The notes under the pieces were generated by a model. It had not been told where the DNA came from. It saw nothing but the letters and a program-made list of their open reading frames with translations, and did no database searches. Position numbers and translations under genes: made by a program. A DNA stretch of 64,000 nt from an uncultured SAR86 cluster bacterium. Its GTDB lineage: Bacteria > Pseudomonadota > Gammaproteobacteria > Magnimaribacterales > Magnimaribacteraceae. The stretch is taken from NCBI GenBank assembly GCA_902630715.1, contig CACOVO010000004.1:22694-86693 (forward strand), read 5' to 3'. Positions within the stretch are counted from its first letter, which is position 1. Each line of letters opens with the position of its first letter. Shown in pieces: positions 9,713 through 19,810 of the stretch.

Positions 9713-11107
9713 ATGAAAATACGAGAATTAAAAACTCCTGAGGAAATAAAGAATTATTTGGATTCCTTTGAAACGAACTATGTAAAAGTTGCTATCACAG
9801 ATATAGATGGTGTTCTGCGAGGTAAATACATGCACGTAGATAAATTTATAAAATCCTCTGAATCGGGATTTGGATTTTGTGATGTTATATTTGGTTGGGA
9901 CAGCAATGACGAATTATATAACTTCAAAAATGTCGGCGAGGAAGATTTATTTACGGGCTGGCATTCTGGTTTTCCTGATGTCAAGACCGCAATAATTCCA
10001 GAATCTGGTCGGCAAAATCCGTTCGAAAAAAATATACCTATATTTCTAGCTGAACTATCTGATGCACAAGTATGTCCGAGAGGCGTTCTTAAAAAAGTTC
10101 TATCGAGGTTGGAGGAAGAGGGTTTGAGATCTATGTCTGCTTTCGAATACGAATTCTTCCTTTTCAATGAAAATTCACATTCGATTCATGAAAAAGGCTT
10201 CAAAAATCTTAATAACTTTACTCCAGGAATGTTCGGATATTCGATATTAAGAAATTCAGTTCAGTCCGATTTTTATAATGAAATCCTTAATATGTGCATT
10301 GATATGGATATGCGTTTGGAGGGACTACATACAGAAACCGGTCCCGGCGTTTTAGAAGCTGCCTTAATGGTCGATAAATCTATGAATTCAGCCGATAAAG
10401 CAACTTTATTTAAGACATTCACAAAGGTTCTCTGTCAAAAAAATGATCTTATGGCTAATTTTATGGCCAAATGGTCAGAAGATTATCCAGGTCAATCAGG
10501 ACACATTCACGTATCCTTGCAAGATTTGAATGGCGACTCAATTTTTTCTTCGATAGATGGAGAATTACCTGAATCCTATAAATTCTTTTTGGGAGGTTTA
10601 CAAAAATACATGCGAGAATTTTCCGTCATGATTGCCCCTACTGTTAATTCCTATAAAAGACTTTGTCCAGGCGCATGGGCCCCTATTAACATGACCTGGG
10701 GGATTGAAAATCGTACTACAGCTTTTAGAGCCATACGAGGAGATTCATCAAGCCAACGTATCGAAAATAGATTACCTGGAGCAGATTCCAACCCTTACCT
10801 AGCACTTGCGGCTACTTTGGGAGCTGGATTTTTAGGTATTAAAGAACAGCTTCTTCCTACTCCTGAAACTATAGGTGGTGCATACGATTTAAAAGTCGAA
10901 CAAAAATATCAAGTGCCAAATGACTTGAAACAAGCTGCATACCTTTTCAAAAATTCTGAATCAGCCAAAAATCTTTTTGGCGAGGAATTTGTTGAACATT
11001 TTTCTAACACAAGAATTTGGGAATATGATGAGTATTTGAAAAATAAAAACCTTTTTGATTCGTCTATTACTTCCTGGGAACTCCAAAGATATTTTGAAAT
11101 AATTTAA
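9713..11107 (+). CDS. Glutamine synthetase family protein (GS-like / gamma-glutamyl-amine synthetase type)
   Basis: SAFEYEFFLF, SGHIHVSL, NSYKRLCPGAWAPINMTWGIENRTTAFRAI, RIENRLPGADSNPYLALAA; start chosen at the second Met. Confidence 0.88.
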   Translation: MKIRELKTPEEIKNYLDSFETNYVKVAITDIDGVLRGKYMHVDKFIKSSESGFGFCDVIFGWDSNDELYNFKNVGEEDLFTGWHSGFPDVKTAIIPESGRQNPFEKNIPIFLAELSDAQVCPRGVLKKVLSRLEEEGLRSMSAFEYEFFLFNENSHSIHEKGFKNLNNFTPGMFGYSILRNSVQSDFYNEILNMCIDMDMRLEGLHTETGPGVLEAALMVDKSMNSADKATLFKTFTKVLCQKNDLMANFMAKWSEDYPGQSGHIHVSLQDLNGDSIFSSIDGELPESYKFFLGGLQKYMREFSVMIAPTVNSYKRLCPGAWAPINMTWGIENRTTAFRAIRGDSSSQRIENRLPGADSNPYLALAATLGAGFLGIKEQLLPTPETIGGAYDLKVEQKYQVPNDLKQAAYLFKNSESAKNLFGEEFVEHFSNTRIWEYDEYLKNKNLFDSSITSWELQRYFEII

Positions 11108-11109
11108 AA

Positions 11110-12210
11110 ATGAAGACAGGAATAGTATTTCACGAACTTTATCTATGGCATCACACAGGCAACCACGCGGACTATGTTCCATATGGTTTTCCGGTTGAGC
11201 CTTTCATACACTCTGAAAATTCTGATACAAAAAGAAGAGTCAAAAATTTGATGGAAGTGTCTGGACTTTATGAAAAACTTCATAAAATTAACCCGAGAAA
11301 AGCAACAAAAGAAGAAATACTTTATTTTCATACGGAAGACCATTTTAATCATATCAAGTCTTTGAATACTTCGATTAGCATTGATGCAGGGATCAGCACA
11401 CCCTCTGGGATTGGGAGTTTTGATATAGCTCTTCTCTCAGTAGGTGGAGTAATTGAGGCCTTAGACTTCGTAATAGATCGAAAAGTTGACAATGCCTATG
11501 CTCTCGTTAGACCTCCAGGGCATCATGCAATGCCTGATAAGGCTATGGGGTTTTGTATATTTGGCAATGCTGCCATAGCAGGAAAACATGCAATAAATAA
11601 AAGAAATTTAAAAAAAATAGCTTTTGTTGACTGGGATGTACACCATGGAAATGGCACTCAAGCAGCCTTCTATGATGATCCGAGCGCTCTTACTATTTCT
11701 ATCCACCAGGATAGGAATTTTCCAACAAACTCTGGATTAATATCTGAAAATGGAGAAGGAGAAGGAAAGGGTTTTAATATCAACATTCCTTTACCTCCTG
11801 GGTCAGGCGTCGGAGCTTATGAAGCAGCATTCGATAGAGTTGTTTTACCGGCATTAGACATTTATCAACCGGAAATAATAATCATACCTTCCGGTTTCGA
11901 TGGAGGGGCTAATGATCCACTTGGTAGACAAATGATGACTAGCGAAGGATTTAAATCATTAACAAAAAAAATCAAAAAATCTGCTCAAGAGATATGCGAT
12001 GGTAAAATTCTTATGACACACGAAGGAGGATATAACGCTGCAACCGTTCCTTTCTTTGCACATGCAGTGATTGAAACTCTTGCGGGAGAGGATATGAATG
12101 TTAAAGATCCTTTTCAAAATATAATTGGGAATATGGGACAACAAGAACTTCAACCTCATCAAAATAATCTCATTGGTGAAGCAGAATCTTTGCTAAAAAA
12201 TATTAAATAA
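11110..12210 (+). CDS. Class II histone deacetylase family / acetylpolyamine amidohydrolase-like
   Basis: RPPGHHAMPDKAMGFCIFGNAAIA, VDWDVHHGNGTQAAFY, IPSGFDGGANDPLG. Confidence 0.9.
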   Translation: MKTGIVFHELYLWHHTGNHADYVPYGFPVEPFIHSENSDTKRRVKNLMEVSGLYEKLHKINPRKATKEEILYFHTEDHFNHIKSLNTSISIDAGISTPSGIGSFDIALLSVGGVIEALDFVIDRKVDNAYALVRPPGHHAMPDKAMGFCIFGNAAIAGKHAINKRNLKKIAFVDWDVHHGNGTQAAFYDDPSALTISIHQDRNFPTNSGLISENGEGEGKGFNINIPLPPGSGVGAYEAAFDRVVLPALDIYQPEIIIIPSGFDGGANDPLGRQMMTSEGFKSLTKKIKKSAQEICDGKILMTHEGGYNAATVPFFAHAVIETLAGEDMNVKDPFQNIIGNMGQQELQPHQNNLIGEAESLLKNIK

Positions 12211-12217
12211 TTTTGTT

Positions 12218-12976
12218 ATGAATAATCTTTTTAATGTGAAAGGAAAAACTGCAATTATTACTGGTGCATCATCTGGACTGGGTAAACATTTTGCAAAAAC
12301 CTTATCCAAAGCTGGAGCTAACTTAATTATTTGCGCTAGAAGGATGCAAAATTTAGAAGATCTAAAAAAAGAATTGGAAGGAGAAGTCCATGTGCTTCCA
12401 CTTGATGTTGCATCGGAGGAGAGTGTTCTAAATTTCTTTTCAGAAGTTCAAAACCTCATTGGAAGTGCAGATATATTAATTAATAATGCGGGGACATCCG
12501 ACCCAAAGAAATTTAAAGATCTGGATGAAGAAAGTTGGAAATACGTTCTTGAAACAAATTTGAATGGTTGCTACAGAGTAGCCAAAAATTTCACTGATGC
12601 TCTGCTTAGAGAAAAAAAGCCCGGGAGTATCATCAATATTGCTTCTATTTTAGGATTGAGGGTAGGCCTTAATCTTACAAGTTATGCAACTGCGAAGGCT
12701 GGGCTGGTCCAACTTACAAAAAGTATGGCCTTAGAGCTTGCTAGATCGAATATCAGGGTAAATGCGATTGCTCCTGGATATATATTGACTGAAATTAATG
12801 AAGATTTTTTTGCAACAGAAGAAGGTCAGAGTTACATCAAAAATATTCCTATGAATAGACTGGGCCTTGAGTCAGACTTAGATGGAATATTGTTACTCTT
12901 ATGTAGCGACGCCTCCTCATTCATGACGGGTTCAATCATTCCCGTTGATGGTGGTCATCTTATTAATCCACTTTAA
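12218..12976 (+). CDS. SDR family oxidoreductase
   Basis: IITGASSGLGKHFA, NNAGTSDP, YATAKAGLVQLTKSMA, VNAIAPGYILTEI. Confidence 0.93.
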   Translation: MNNLFNVKGKTAIITGASSGLGKHFAKTLSKAGANLIICARRMQNLEDLKKELEGEVHVLPLDVASEESVLNFFSEVQNLIGSADILINNAGTSDPKKFKDLDEESWKYVLETNLNGCYRVAKNFTDALLREKKPGSIINIASILGLRVGLNLTSYATAKAGLVQLTKSMALELARSNIRVNAIAPGYILTEINEDFFATEEGQSYIKNIPMNRLGLESDLDGILLLLCSDASSFMTGSIIPVDGGHLINPL

Positions 12977-14404
12977 CTACTTAACTATTTTAATTATTCT
13001 TCCTTCATCAAGAGATTTATTTGGATAATCGCCATTAATGAGACGCAGCTGATCTTCTGCATTGATATTAATACTGCTTTTTGATGCTAGGGTTTTGTAG
13101 GTGTCGCCTTTTTTTACTTTATAACTAGTCAACCTTAAAGGTTTTGATAAAGAAAATTCGTCATTTTGTAGTTTTCTAAAAGAATTAATAATCTTTAAAA
13201 AGCTTTCATCAAATTGGTCAATATCTGAATATTTGTCCTTAAGATATCCTATAAATTGATAGACCTGATCATTTTTAAAAAGAACCGCCATTCTGACCGT
13301 TCTTCCAGATCTATAGGCTTTAGATGTAAATCCTTCAAAACCATTCACGACTATATTCTGATCCTCGAAAGTATTTGAAGCAAAGCGTTTCATGTAAGAT
13401 TCAGGTGTCTCTTTAAAATTCAAATCTTCAAGTGTCATTTCTAATATTGCTTCACCAAAAGGTGAAATAAAAATTAGGGTGTTAGGTGTATTTATTATTT
13501 CCCAAGTATCAGGTGAAGACATATATAAGTTTAAGGGGCCATGATAAAAATCATTTCCTCGTCTGATACCTGATTGTTCTGAATCCCCGAAAACCATACC
13601 TTCAATTTTCTCTAAATAAGTATCTTCCTCTTTTTTTTCGCCCATTTGAAATGAGTTTCCAACATTATCTAAAACCTCCTGTAATCTGAGATCATTCGAT
13701 GGATGACTAGCAAATACTCCATGGTAACTTCTGGGTTCTTGCCCCCTTTGTTCTGCTATTTTTTTTGAATATATTTCCTGGTCCTTTAAAACAGAGAGTA
13801 CCTCATACATACCCTGAGGAGAGTAACCATCTTGATAAATATACTGGGCTCCTAGATCGTCGGCCTCAAGCTCCATATCTCTTCCATATCCAGAAAGGAG
13901 AGCGCCTGAAGCCAGATTTGCAATATTTCCTGCAGTTCTTCCCGAGTTGATCTCAATAGCAGTGGATAAAATACCCATAAGCTGAGCTTGAGAATATTGT
14001 CTGACACTGTGTCTTGCAGTGACATGCCCTATTTCGTGACCTAGAACAGCTGCTAATTCTTCTTCAGTTGATAGATAGCTCATTAGGCCTCGATTAATGT
14101 AGATGTAGCCTCCAGGTAAAGCAAAAGCATTAATATCTGGACTATCCAAAACGGTAAATCTATAAACTAAGTTTGGTCTATGACTTTTTAAAGCGAGAGA
14201 CTCGCCGATAGATTGAACATATTCTTGTAGGCGTTGATCTTTATATACTTGATATTGTTTAAGTATTTGTGAGTTATATTCCCTTCCCATCTGGATCTCT
14301 TGATTTTCACTAATCATTACGAAATCTTGCCTACCTGTTACGGGATTCACAGAACAGCTGCATAACAAACCCAATGAAAGGAATATCAATAGTTTAGTTT
14401 TCAT
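12977..14404 (-). CDS. M48 family metalloprotease with C-terminal LysM-like domain, lipoprotein
   Basis: LLCSCSVNPVTGRQDF lipobox, VLGHEIGHVTARHSVR (HExxH), LSGYGRDMELEADDLGAQYI, C-term YKVKKGDTYKTLASKSSIN LysM-like. Confidence 0.9.
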   Translation of the reverse strand: MKTKLLIFLSLGLLCSCSVNPVTGRQDFVMISENQEIQMGREYNSQILKQYQVYKDQRLQEYVQSIGESLALKSHRPNLVYRFTVLDSPDINAFALPGGYIYINRGLMSYLSTEEELAAVLGHEIGHVTARHSVRQYSQAQLMGILSTAIEINSGRTAGNIANLASGALLSGYGRDMELEADDLGAQYIYQDGYSPQGMYEVLSVLKDQEIYSKKIAEQRGQEPRSYHGVFASHPSNDLRLQEVLDNVGNSFQMGEKKEEDTYLEKIEGMVFGDSEQSGIRRGNDFYHGPLNLYMSSPDTWEIINTPNTLIFISPFGEAILEMTLEDLNFKETPESYMKRFASNTFEDQNIVVNGFEGFTSKAYRSGRTVRMAVLFKNDQVYQFIGYLKDKYSDIDQFDESFLKIINSFRKLQNDEFSLSKPLRLTSYKVKKGDTYKTLASKSSININAEDQLRLINGDYPNKSLDEGRIIKIVK

Positions 14405-15296
14405 CGCTTAAAAGATTTAGTGTTTCTAATCCGAAATTATCCCACCATTTTTCACCCATTTTAATAATTTTCTTTAAATTTGGTTCACTCTTGTCGTCTA
14501 ACCTTCTATTGACGCCATCAAGTGCAGAGTTAACTCTTATATAGTTTTCTCCGATAAGATCACCCGCAAGTTCGTGATCCAAGCTACTTTCGACCATTAA
14601 TCCGAATAGATCATGCATCATCCAACCTACTATCCCCCATTTTTTGGAGGCTTCACCTTTGAGGGGCCTTTTGCTTAATCCAGTCCCCAAACTTAAAACT
14701 TTCAGTTCACAATTTGGAAATATTTTCTTCGCTTCAACATATCCATGTAAAACCGGATGATTTGCAACAATTGCTCCGTCGATTAGATACCTATCTCCTA
14801 CTTTGGCTGTTGGATAGTATATGGGTGCAGCACTAGTGGCGTCTCCGGCATCAACGAGCGTAATATCTTTATCTATTTCTGAATAAGATGTTAAAAGAAC
14901 TGGAGAGCGAGTTTCAATATCATAACTGAGTATTGCCACTGGTTTATTTGCTTCGCTAATTTTTGTATCGCCAAAATATTCTTGAAGAACTTCGCGTTTA
15001 CCTTCACTGGTATATTTTGGATTAGCCTGGAGTAACCCAAGTTTAGTTTCCCAAGATGAGGCTCGCATAGTTTTAGTTAAGTTTTCGTGAGACCACATGC
15101 TTTCTAACTCTACAGCAGAAAAGTTTTTTGCCGATAAAGCCAAACATGAAATAGCACCAGCTGAGGTTCCTACGAAAAAATCAAATTGTTCGCTTACTCT
15201 CTTACCCATTTCTTTTTCAAGTAATTTGAGAAAAGTTATTGACGCGAGAGTTCTAACACCTCCCCCATCCATGGATAATATGTATTTTTTTTTCAT
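14394..15296 (-). CDS. Patatin-like phospholipase
   Basis: SMDGGGVRTL, FVGTSAGAISCLA (GxSxG), LIDGAIVANHP (DGA). Confidence 0.93.
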   Translation of the reverse strand: MKKKYILSMDGGGVRTLASITFLKLLEKEMGKRVSEQFDFFVGTSAGAISCLALSAKNFSAVELESMWSHENLTKTMRASSWETKLGLLQANPKYTSEGKREVLQEYFGDTKISEANKPVAILSYDIETRSPVLLTSYSEIDKDITLVDAGDATSAAPIYYPTAKVGDRYLIDGAIVANHPVLHGYVEAKKIFPNCELKVLSLGTGLSKRPLKGEASKKWGIVGWMMHDLFGLMVESSLDHELAGDLIGENYIRVNSALDGVNRRLDDKSEPNLKKIIKMGEKWWDNFGLETLNLLSDEN

Positions 15297-15404
15297 AATT
15301 CAGCCAATATTAATCTATGCAAATTTTAATGACAAAATAGTATATTGAGATTAAGCTTGACTTTTATTTTTCTATTAAAGAAATTGCATTTGGGGGCAAG
15401 TTTT

Positions 15405-18305
15405 ATGAAAAAATTCTTACTTATTACATTATCTATACTCACCGCTTCTATTTCTGCTGCCGACGAAATTGAAGAGGTGGTTGTAACAGGTTCGCAAATA
15501 AAAGGTGCGCAAATCACAGGTGTATTACCTGTCACTGTTCTAACCTCCGAGGATATTGACGCAATTGGCCCAGAGGATGGAACGGAACTTATGGAAAATA
15601 TCGCAGAGCAGGGACTGAACTACTTTTCGGAAGCCGAGTCTGATTCTGGTGGGGTTAATTCAGCAAGAGGTGATGTTGGAGCGTATAACCTAAGAAATAT
15701 TGGTGTAGGAAATACTTTGGTCCTTCTCAATGGAAGAAGACTTGTAAATAATGCAGGCTATCAGACAGAATTACTCGGGGGTGATTTCGTTCCAACCATG
15801 TCAGTAAATACCAACCTTATTCCATCTAATGCCTTGGACAGAGTAGAACTTTTAAAAGATGGCGCTTCAGCGATTTACGGCGCGGATGCTGTAGCTGGAG
15901 TAGTAAATAATGTTCTTGAAACAGATTTCACAGGTTTTGAAGTTTCCTTCAGAGGGACTGGTTATGACCATTTCGCTGCAAATGATGACAGAATACAAAT
16001 CAAATACGGTGGAGACTTCAATGATGGTCGAACAAATATATCTTTAATGTTCGATTATTACGATAGGGATTCGATAGCTGCATCAGAGGATCCTAGATGG
16101 GGTGATTCGGATCATAGAAAATGGATTCCTGCAGACTCTTTATGGGCTGGTGACACTTCATTTAGAAATCTATATTCAGGCAAGTGGCCACAATTGGACC
16201 TGAGGGGGAGAACTTCATATTCAGATAGCGCAGGAGAAATACAAATGATGCCAGCATCAGACCCCAGATGTTCAAGGTCAGATTCTAAAGATACAGGTTA
16301 CGGTACTTGTTTAGGGGTGGATACGGTGTCTCTCGCAAATGGAGAATACTACATAAACCCGGGTCAATTCAGGGACTTTAGAGGCGAACTAGAAAGAGAT
16401 AATACTTTTTTATTTGTTAATCATGAGATGATCTCTGGTATAGAACTATTTGCCGAAATAGGTAAATATAATTCAGAGTACAGAAGATTGAAGGAACCTG
16501 CTGGTGACTTCTCCACAGCGCTTTTGAATATAGGTCCGGATTACTATTACACAAATCTTCTTGGAATAAATGATGATAATAGTAGTTCTAATAAGAACAT
16601 AAGAATTGATAATTGGAGACCTGATATAGGGCCAAGAGTTATTAATGTTGATAAAGAAACATCAAGGTACCTAGTTGGTCTTCGAGGAACAACTGATTCT
16701 GGATGGGATTGGGAAACTGCAATTTTGAAATCTAAAGCGGAGTCAGAAGATTTTACTCAAAACCGCCTATCGAATAGTCTACTCCAAGCTGGACTAAATG
16801 ACTCCACTGAAAATGCCATTAATATTTTTTCGTCTGATGTAAAAACTGCATTAGCTCCTGCAATTATTGACGTCTTCAGGAACGATACTAGTGAATTAAA
16901 TTCAATTGATTTTAAGCTTTCAAATCCTGCTATATTTGAAATGCCTGCGGGACCAGTGGCCTTGCTAATAGGTTATGAATATAGGGAAGAAAAATATTCA
17001 GATGATAGGGATCCGAGGTTAGATGGCACAATTAAATATACTTCTTTTGTAACTGGTTTGACCTTTCCATTTGTAGGAGATGTTCTTGGATCAAGTCCAA
17101 CGGTTGATACCAAGGCAGAAAGAGAAACTAATTCTATATTTGCAGAGTTAATTATTCCTCTAGCAAATAATATTGAGTCTCAAGTGGCAATAAGACACGA
17201 AGATCCAGATGATACGGAATCATCGACAGTTGGAAAATTTGCAATAGGATGGAATGCTACAGAAAATCTATCCTTTAGAGGATCCATATCAACTTCTTTT
17301 AGGGTTCCAAATTTAATACAACAAAATCAACCTTATGTTACCAGAAGTGGAAATGTTGATGATGCTGTAGGTGAATATATTGGTGGAAAGGTATTGGATG
17401 ATAGATATCAAATTGGTAGTTACAGAATCGGAAATCCTAACTTAAAACCTGAAGAGTCTGAAAATACTTCTGTTGGTTTTGTGTGGACGCCTGAAATTCT
17501 CGATGGTCTTACAATAACTTATGATTCTTGGGAGATTGAAAAAGAAAATACAATCGTTCTTCTTGGCAGGCAGAATAGGATGGTTGCCGACTTAGTTGAT
17601 TTACTAGATTACGGAACGTCAAACTGCTCAAACTATAATAATCCCAACGTTCTGAGGGACCCTAATCCTGGCTATTCTGTTGCAGATATTGGAGTATTCA
17701 CTGCTGCGGGAATTTGCCCCGTTGGGGAAGCTTACTTAGTAACAGATCCTTATGCCAATGCTGCAACGAGAACTTTATCAGGCGATGATATTGGCGTCTA
17801 TTATGATTTAGATACAGGCATCGGAAGTTTTAAACTTACAATTAATTACTCCGAAACTGACGAGTTCACTCAAGAACCTACTGCGGAATATGCAAAATTA
17901 GTTGCTGCTCAAGCGAATGGCAGAATCCCTTTTGATGTAACACTGTCAGGTTTTGGAGATCTTGCCGGTTTGGATGGTAATTACACCGAAAAAACAAGCA
18001 TGAAACTCAGCTATAGATTCGGTGATTGGGGTGCTCAAATCTCCAGTTTAAAGAAAGGTGATTTTTATCAAAGTAGTGAGACTAGATCTGATGGTACAAA
18101 ATATGTGATCCCATCGATGAGAACTGTCAACGCTTCTGTATACTATAACTTTGACATCGGAGAATACGATGCAAGGATTCGACTTGCTGTTAAAAACATA
18201 GATGATGAGAGGGCTCCGCTTGCTGATAGATTCTATGGATTTTTTGCCGATGCTCACCAAGATTATGGAAGAAATTACTATCTTGATTTTAGGTTAAGAA
18301 TGTAA
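15405..18305 (+). CDS. TonB-dependent receptor
   Basis: Signal peptide MKKFLLITLSILTASISAADE, TonB box-like IEEVVVTGSQ, plug RNIGVGNTLVLLNGRRLVNN, DGASAIYGADAVAGVVN; C-terminal DFRLRM. Confidence 0.93.
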   Translation: MKKFLLITLSILTASISAADEIEEVVVTGSQIKGAQITGVLPVTVLTSEDIDAIGPEDGTELMENIAEQGLNYFSEAESDSGGVNSARGDVGAYNLRNIGVGNTLVLLNGRRLVNNAGYQTELLGGDFVPTMSVNTNLIPSNALDRVELLKDGASAIYGADAVAGVVNNVLETDFTGFEVSFRGTGYDHFAANDDRIQIKYGGDFNDGRTNISLMFDYYDRDSIAASEDPRWGDSDHRKWIPADSLWAGDTSFRNLYSGKWPQLDLRGRTSYSDSAGEIQMMPASDPRCSRSDSKDTGYGTCLGVDTVSLANGEYYINPGQFRDFRGELERDNTFLFVNHEMISGIELFAEIGKYNSEYRRLKEPAGDFSTALLNIGPDYYYTNLLGINDDNSSSNKNIRIDNWRPDIGPRVINVDKETSRYLVGLRGTTDSGWDWETAILKSKAESEDFTQNRLSNSLLQAGLNDSTENAINIFSSDVKTALAPAIIDVFRNDTSELNSIDFKLSNPAIFEMPAGPVALLIGYEYREEKYSDDRDPRLDGTIKYTSFVTGLTFPFVGDVLGSSPTVDTKAERETNSIFAELIIPLANNIESQVAIRHEDPDDTESSTVGKFAIGWNATENLSFRGSISTSFRVPNLIQQNQPYVTRSGNVDDAVGEYIGGKVLDDRYQIGSYRIGNPNLKPEESENTSVGFVWTPEILDGLTITYDSWEIEKENTIVLLGRQNRMVADLVDLLDYGTSNCSNYNNPNVLRDPNPGYSVADIGVFTAAGICPVGEAYLVTDPYANAATRTLSGDDIGVYYDLDTGIGSFKLTINYSETDEFTQEPTAEYAKLVAAQANGRIPFDVTLSGFGDLAGLDGNYTEKTSMKLSYRFGDWGAQISSLKKGDFYQSSETRSDGTKYVIPSMRTVNASVYYNFDIGEYDARIRLAVKNIDDERAPLADRFYGFFADAHQDYGRNYYLDFRLRM

Positions 18306-18322
18306 AAATCAATCTTTTAGAA

Positions 18323-18346
18323 AAGGGAGCCTTTGCTCCCTTTTTT
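18323..18346 (+). terminator. Rho-independent terminator
   Basis: aagggagc-ctt-tgctccctttttt hairpin plus T-run just after the receptor stop. Confidence 0.85.
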
Positions 18347-18361
18347 ATTTAGAATAAAGAA

Positions 18362-19810
18362 GTGATCAATTTTTTAACAGATAACAAAGGTTTTGGTCTA
18401 GGTGTGGTTTTAGCATTTCTCGTGCTTGCTCTTCCTGCACCTGAAGGATTATCACTTGAAGGTCAACGAACAGCCGCTATTTTCTTGTTAATGGGAGCCT
18501 GGTGGGCCACTGAAGCAGTTCCTGTTGCTGTAACAGCGCTAGTTCCTTTAGCCTTATTTCCTTTATTGGGTATCGTAGATATACAAAATGCAGCTGATCC
18601 TTATGCCAATAAAACGATTTACTTGTTCTTTGGTGGATTTTTAATGGCCACCGCTATTCAAAAATGGGATTTACATAAAAGAATTGCTCTATTTGTACTT
18701 CAAAATGCAGGATCAAATGGAGCATCACTAATTTTCGGGTTCATGCTTACTGCAGCACTTATAAGTATGTGGGTAATGAATACTGCAACTACCATCATGC
18801 TCCTGCCAATTGGTTTAGCAGTTATAACAGTAGTTAAATCAACTGTTAAATATCTATCAGATGAAGAAATTGAGGCCTTTCAATTAGCGCTTCTTCTTGG
18901 GATTGCCTATGGAGCAACAATTGGAGGCATGTCTACCCTTATAGGAACCGGTCCTAATGGCATGTTGGCAGCATTTATGGCAGATAATTACAATTTAGAT
19001 ATTAGTTTTGTGGACTGGATGAAAGTTGGAGTGCCTCTAAGCGCCGTTATGTTGCCGTGTAGCTGGCTAATTCTCACTAAAGTTATATTTAAAGTGAATT
19101 TTGAAACTTCCTCGGAAACAAAAGTATTACTCTCATCGATGAAGGAGGAACTCGGTGTATTGAAAGGTCCAGAACTTAAAGTTTTAATTATCTTTTTTAT
19201 AACTGCACTAGCCTGGATGTTCAGGACTGTTCTAGATAACTTTTCATTTCTTAACGGATTGTCAGACGCGGGTATAGCTATGGTCTCCGCACTTTTTCTT
19301 TTTCTTGTTCCAAACGGAAACACAGATAAGAAAGGTCCTTTATTGGAATGGAAGGATGCTCAAGAAAATGTTCCTTGGGGCTTGTTGGTCCTTTTCGGAG
19401 GTGGTTTAAGTCTTGCCAATGCAGTTCAAGCAACGGGATTAGCAATTTGGATGGGAAGCTTAATCCCACAAGGTGTAAGTTTGGCTTTAATAGTGATTTT
19501 AGTTGTCGCTTTAATAATTTTCTTGACTGAATTGACTTCTAATATGGCTACAACAGCAACATTTTTACCTGTCGTGGCTGCGATTGCACTGCAGTCAAAC
19601 TTTGATCCTCTGCTTGTTACAGCTGCTGTTGCGCTAGCTGCTAGTTGTGCTTTTATGTTGCCAGTTGCAACACCCCCTAACGCCATTGTTTTTGGATCAG
19701 GACTTATTAGAGTTCCTCAAATGGCTAAAGCGGGATTCCTTATAAACATTTTGGGAATAACGGTGGTTTCTTTAGTGGCTGTTTTTTCTGTTCCCTACTT
19801 CTTGCTTTAG
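18362..19810 (+). CDS. SLC13/DASS family sodium:dicarboxylate/sulfate symporter
   Basis: Polytopic; AIFLLMGAWWATEAVPVAVTALVPLALFPLLGI, IGGMSTLIGTGPNGM, ELTSNMATTATFLPV, LPVATPPNAIVFGSG. Confidence 0.92.
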   Translation: MINFLTDNKGFGLGVVLAFLVLALPAPEGLSLEGQRTAAIFLLMGAWWATEAVPVAVTALVPLALFPLLGIVDIQNAADPYANKTIYLFFGGFLMATAIQKWDLHKRIALFVLQNAGSNGASLIFGFMLTAALISMWVMNTATTIMLLPIGLAVITVVKSTVKYLSDEEIEAFQLALLLGIAYGATIGGMSTLIGTGPNGMLAAFMADNYNLDISFVDWMKVGVPLSAVMLPCSWLILTKVIFKVNFETSSETKVLLSSMKEELGVLKGPELKVLIIFFITALAWMFRTVLDNFSFLNGLSDAGIAMVSALFLFLVPNGNTDKKGPLLEWKDAQENVPWGLLVLFGGGLSLANAVQATGLAIWMGSLIPQGVSLALIVILVVALIIFLTELTSNMATTATFLPVVAAIALQSNFDPLLVTAAVALAASCAFMLPVATPPNAIVFGSGLIRVPQMAKAGFLINILGITVVSLVAVFSVPYFLL

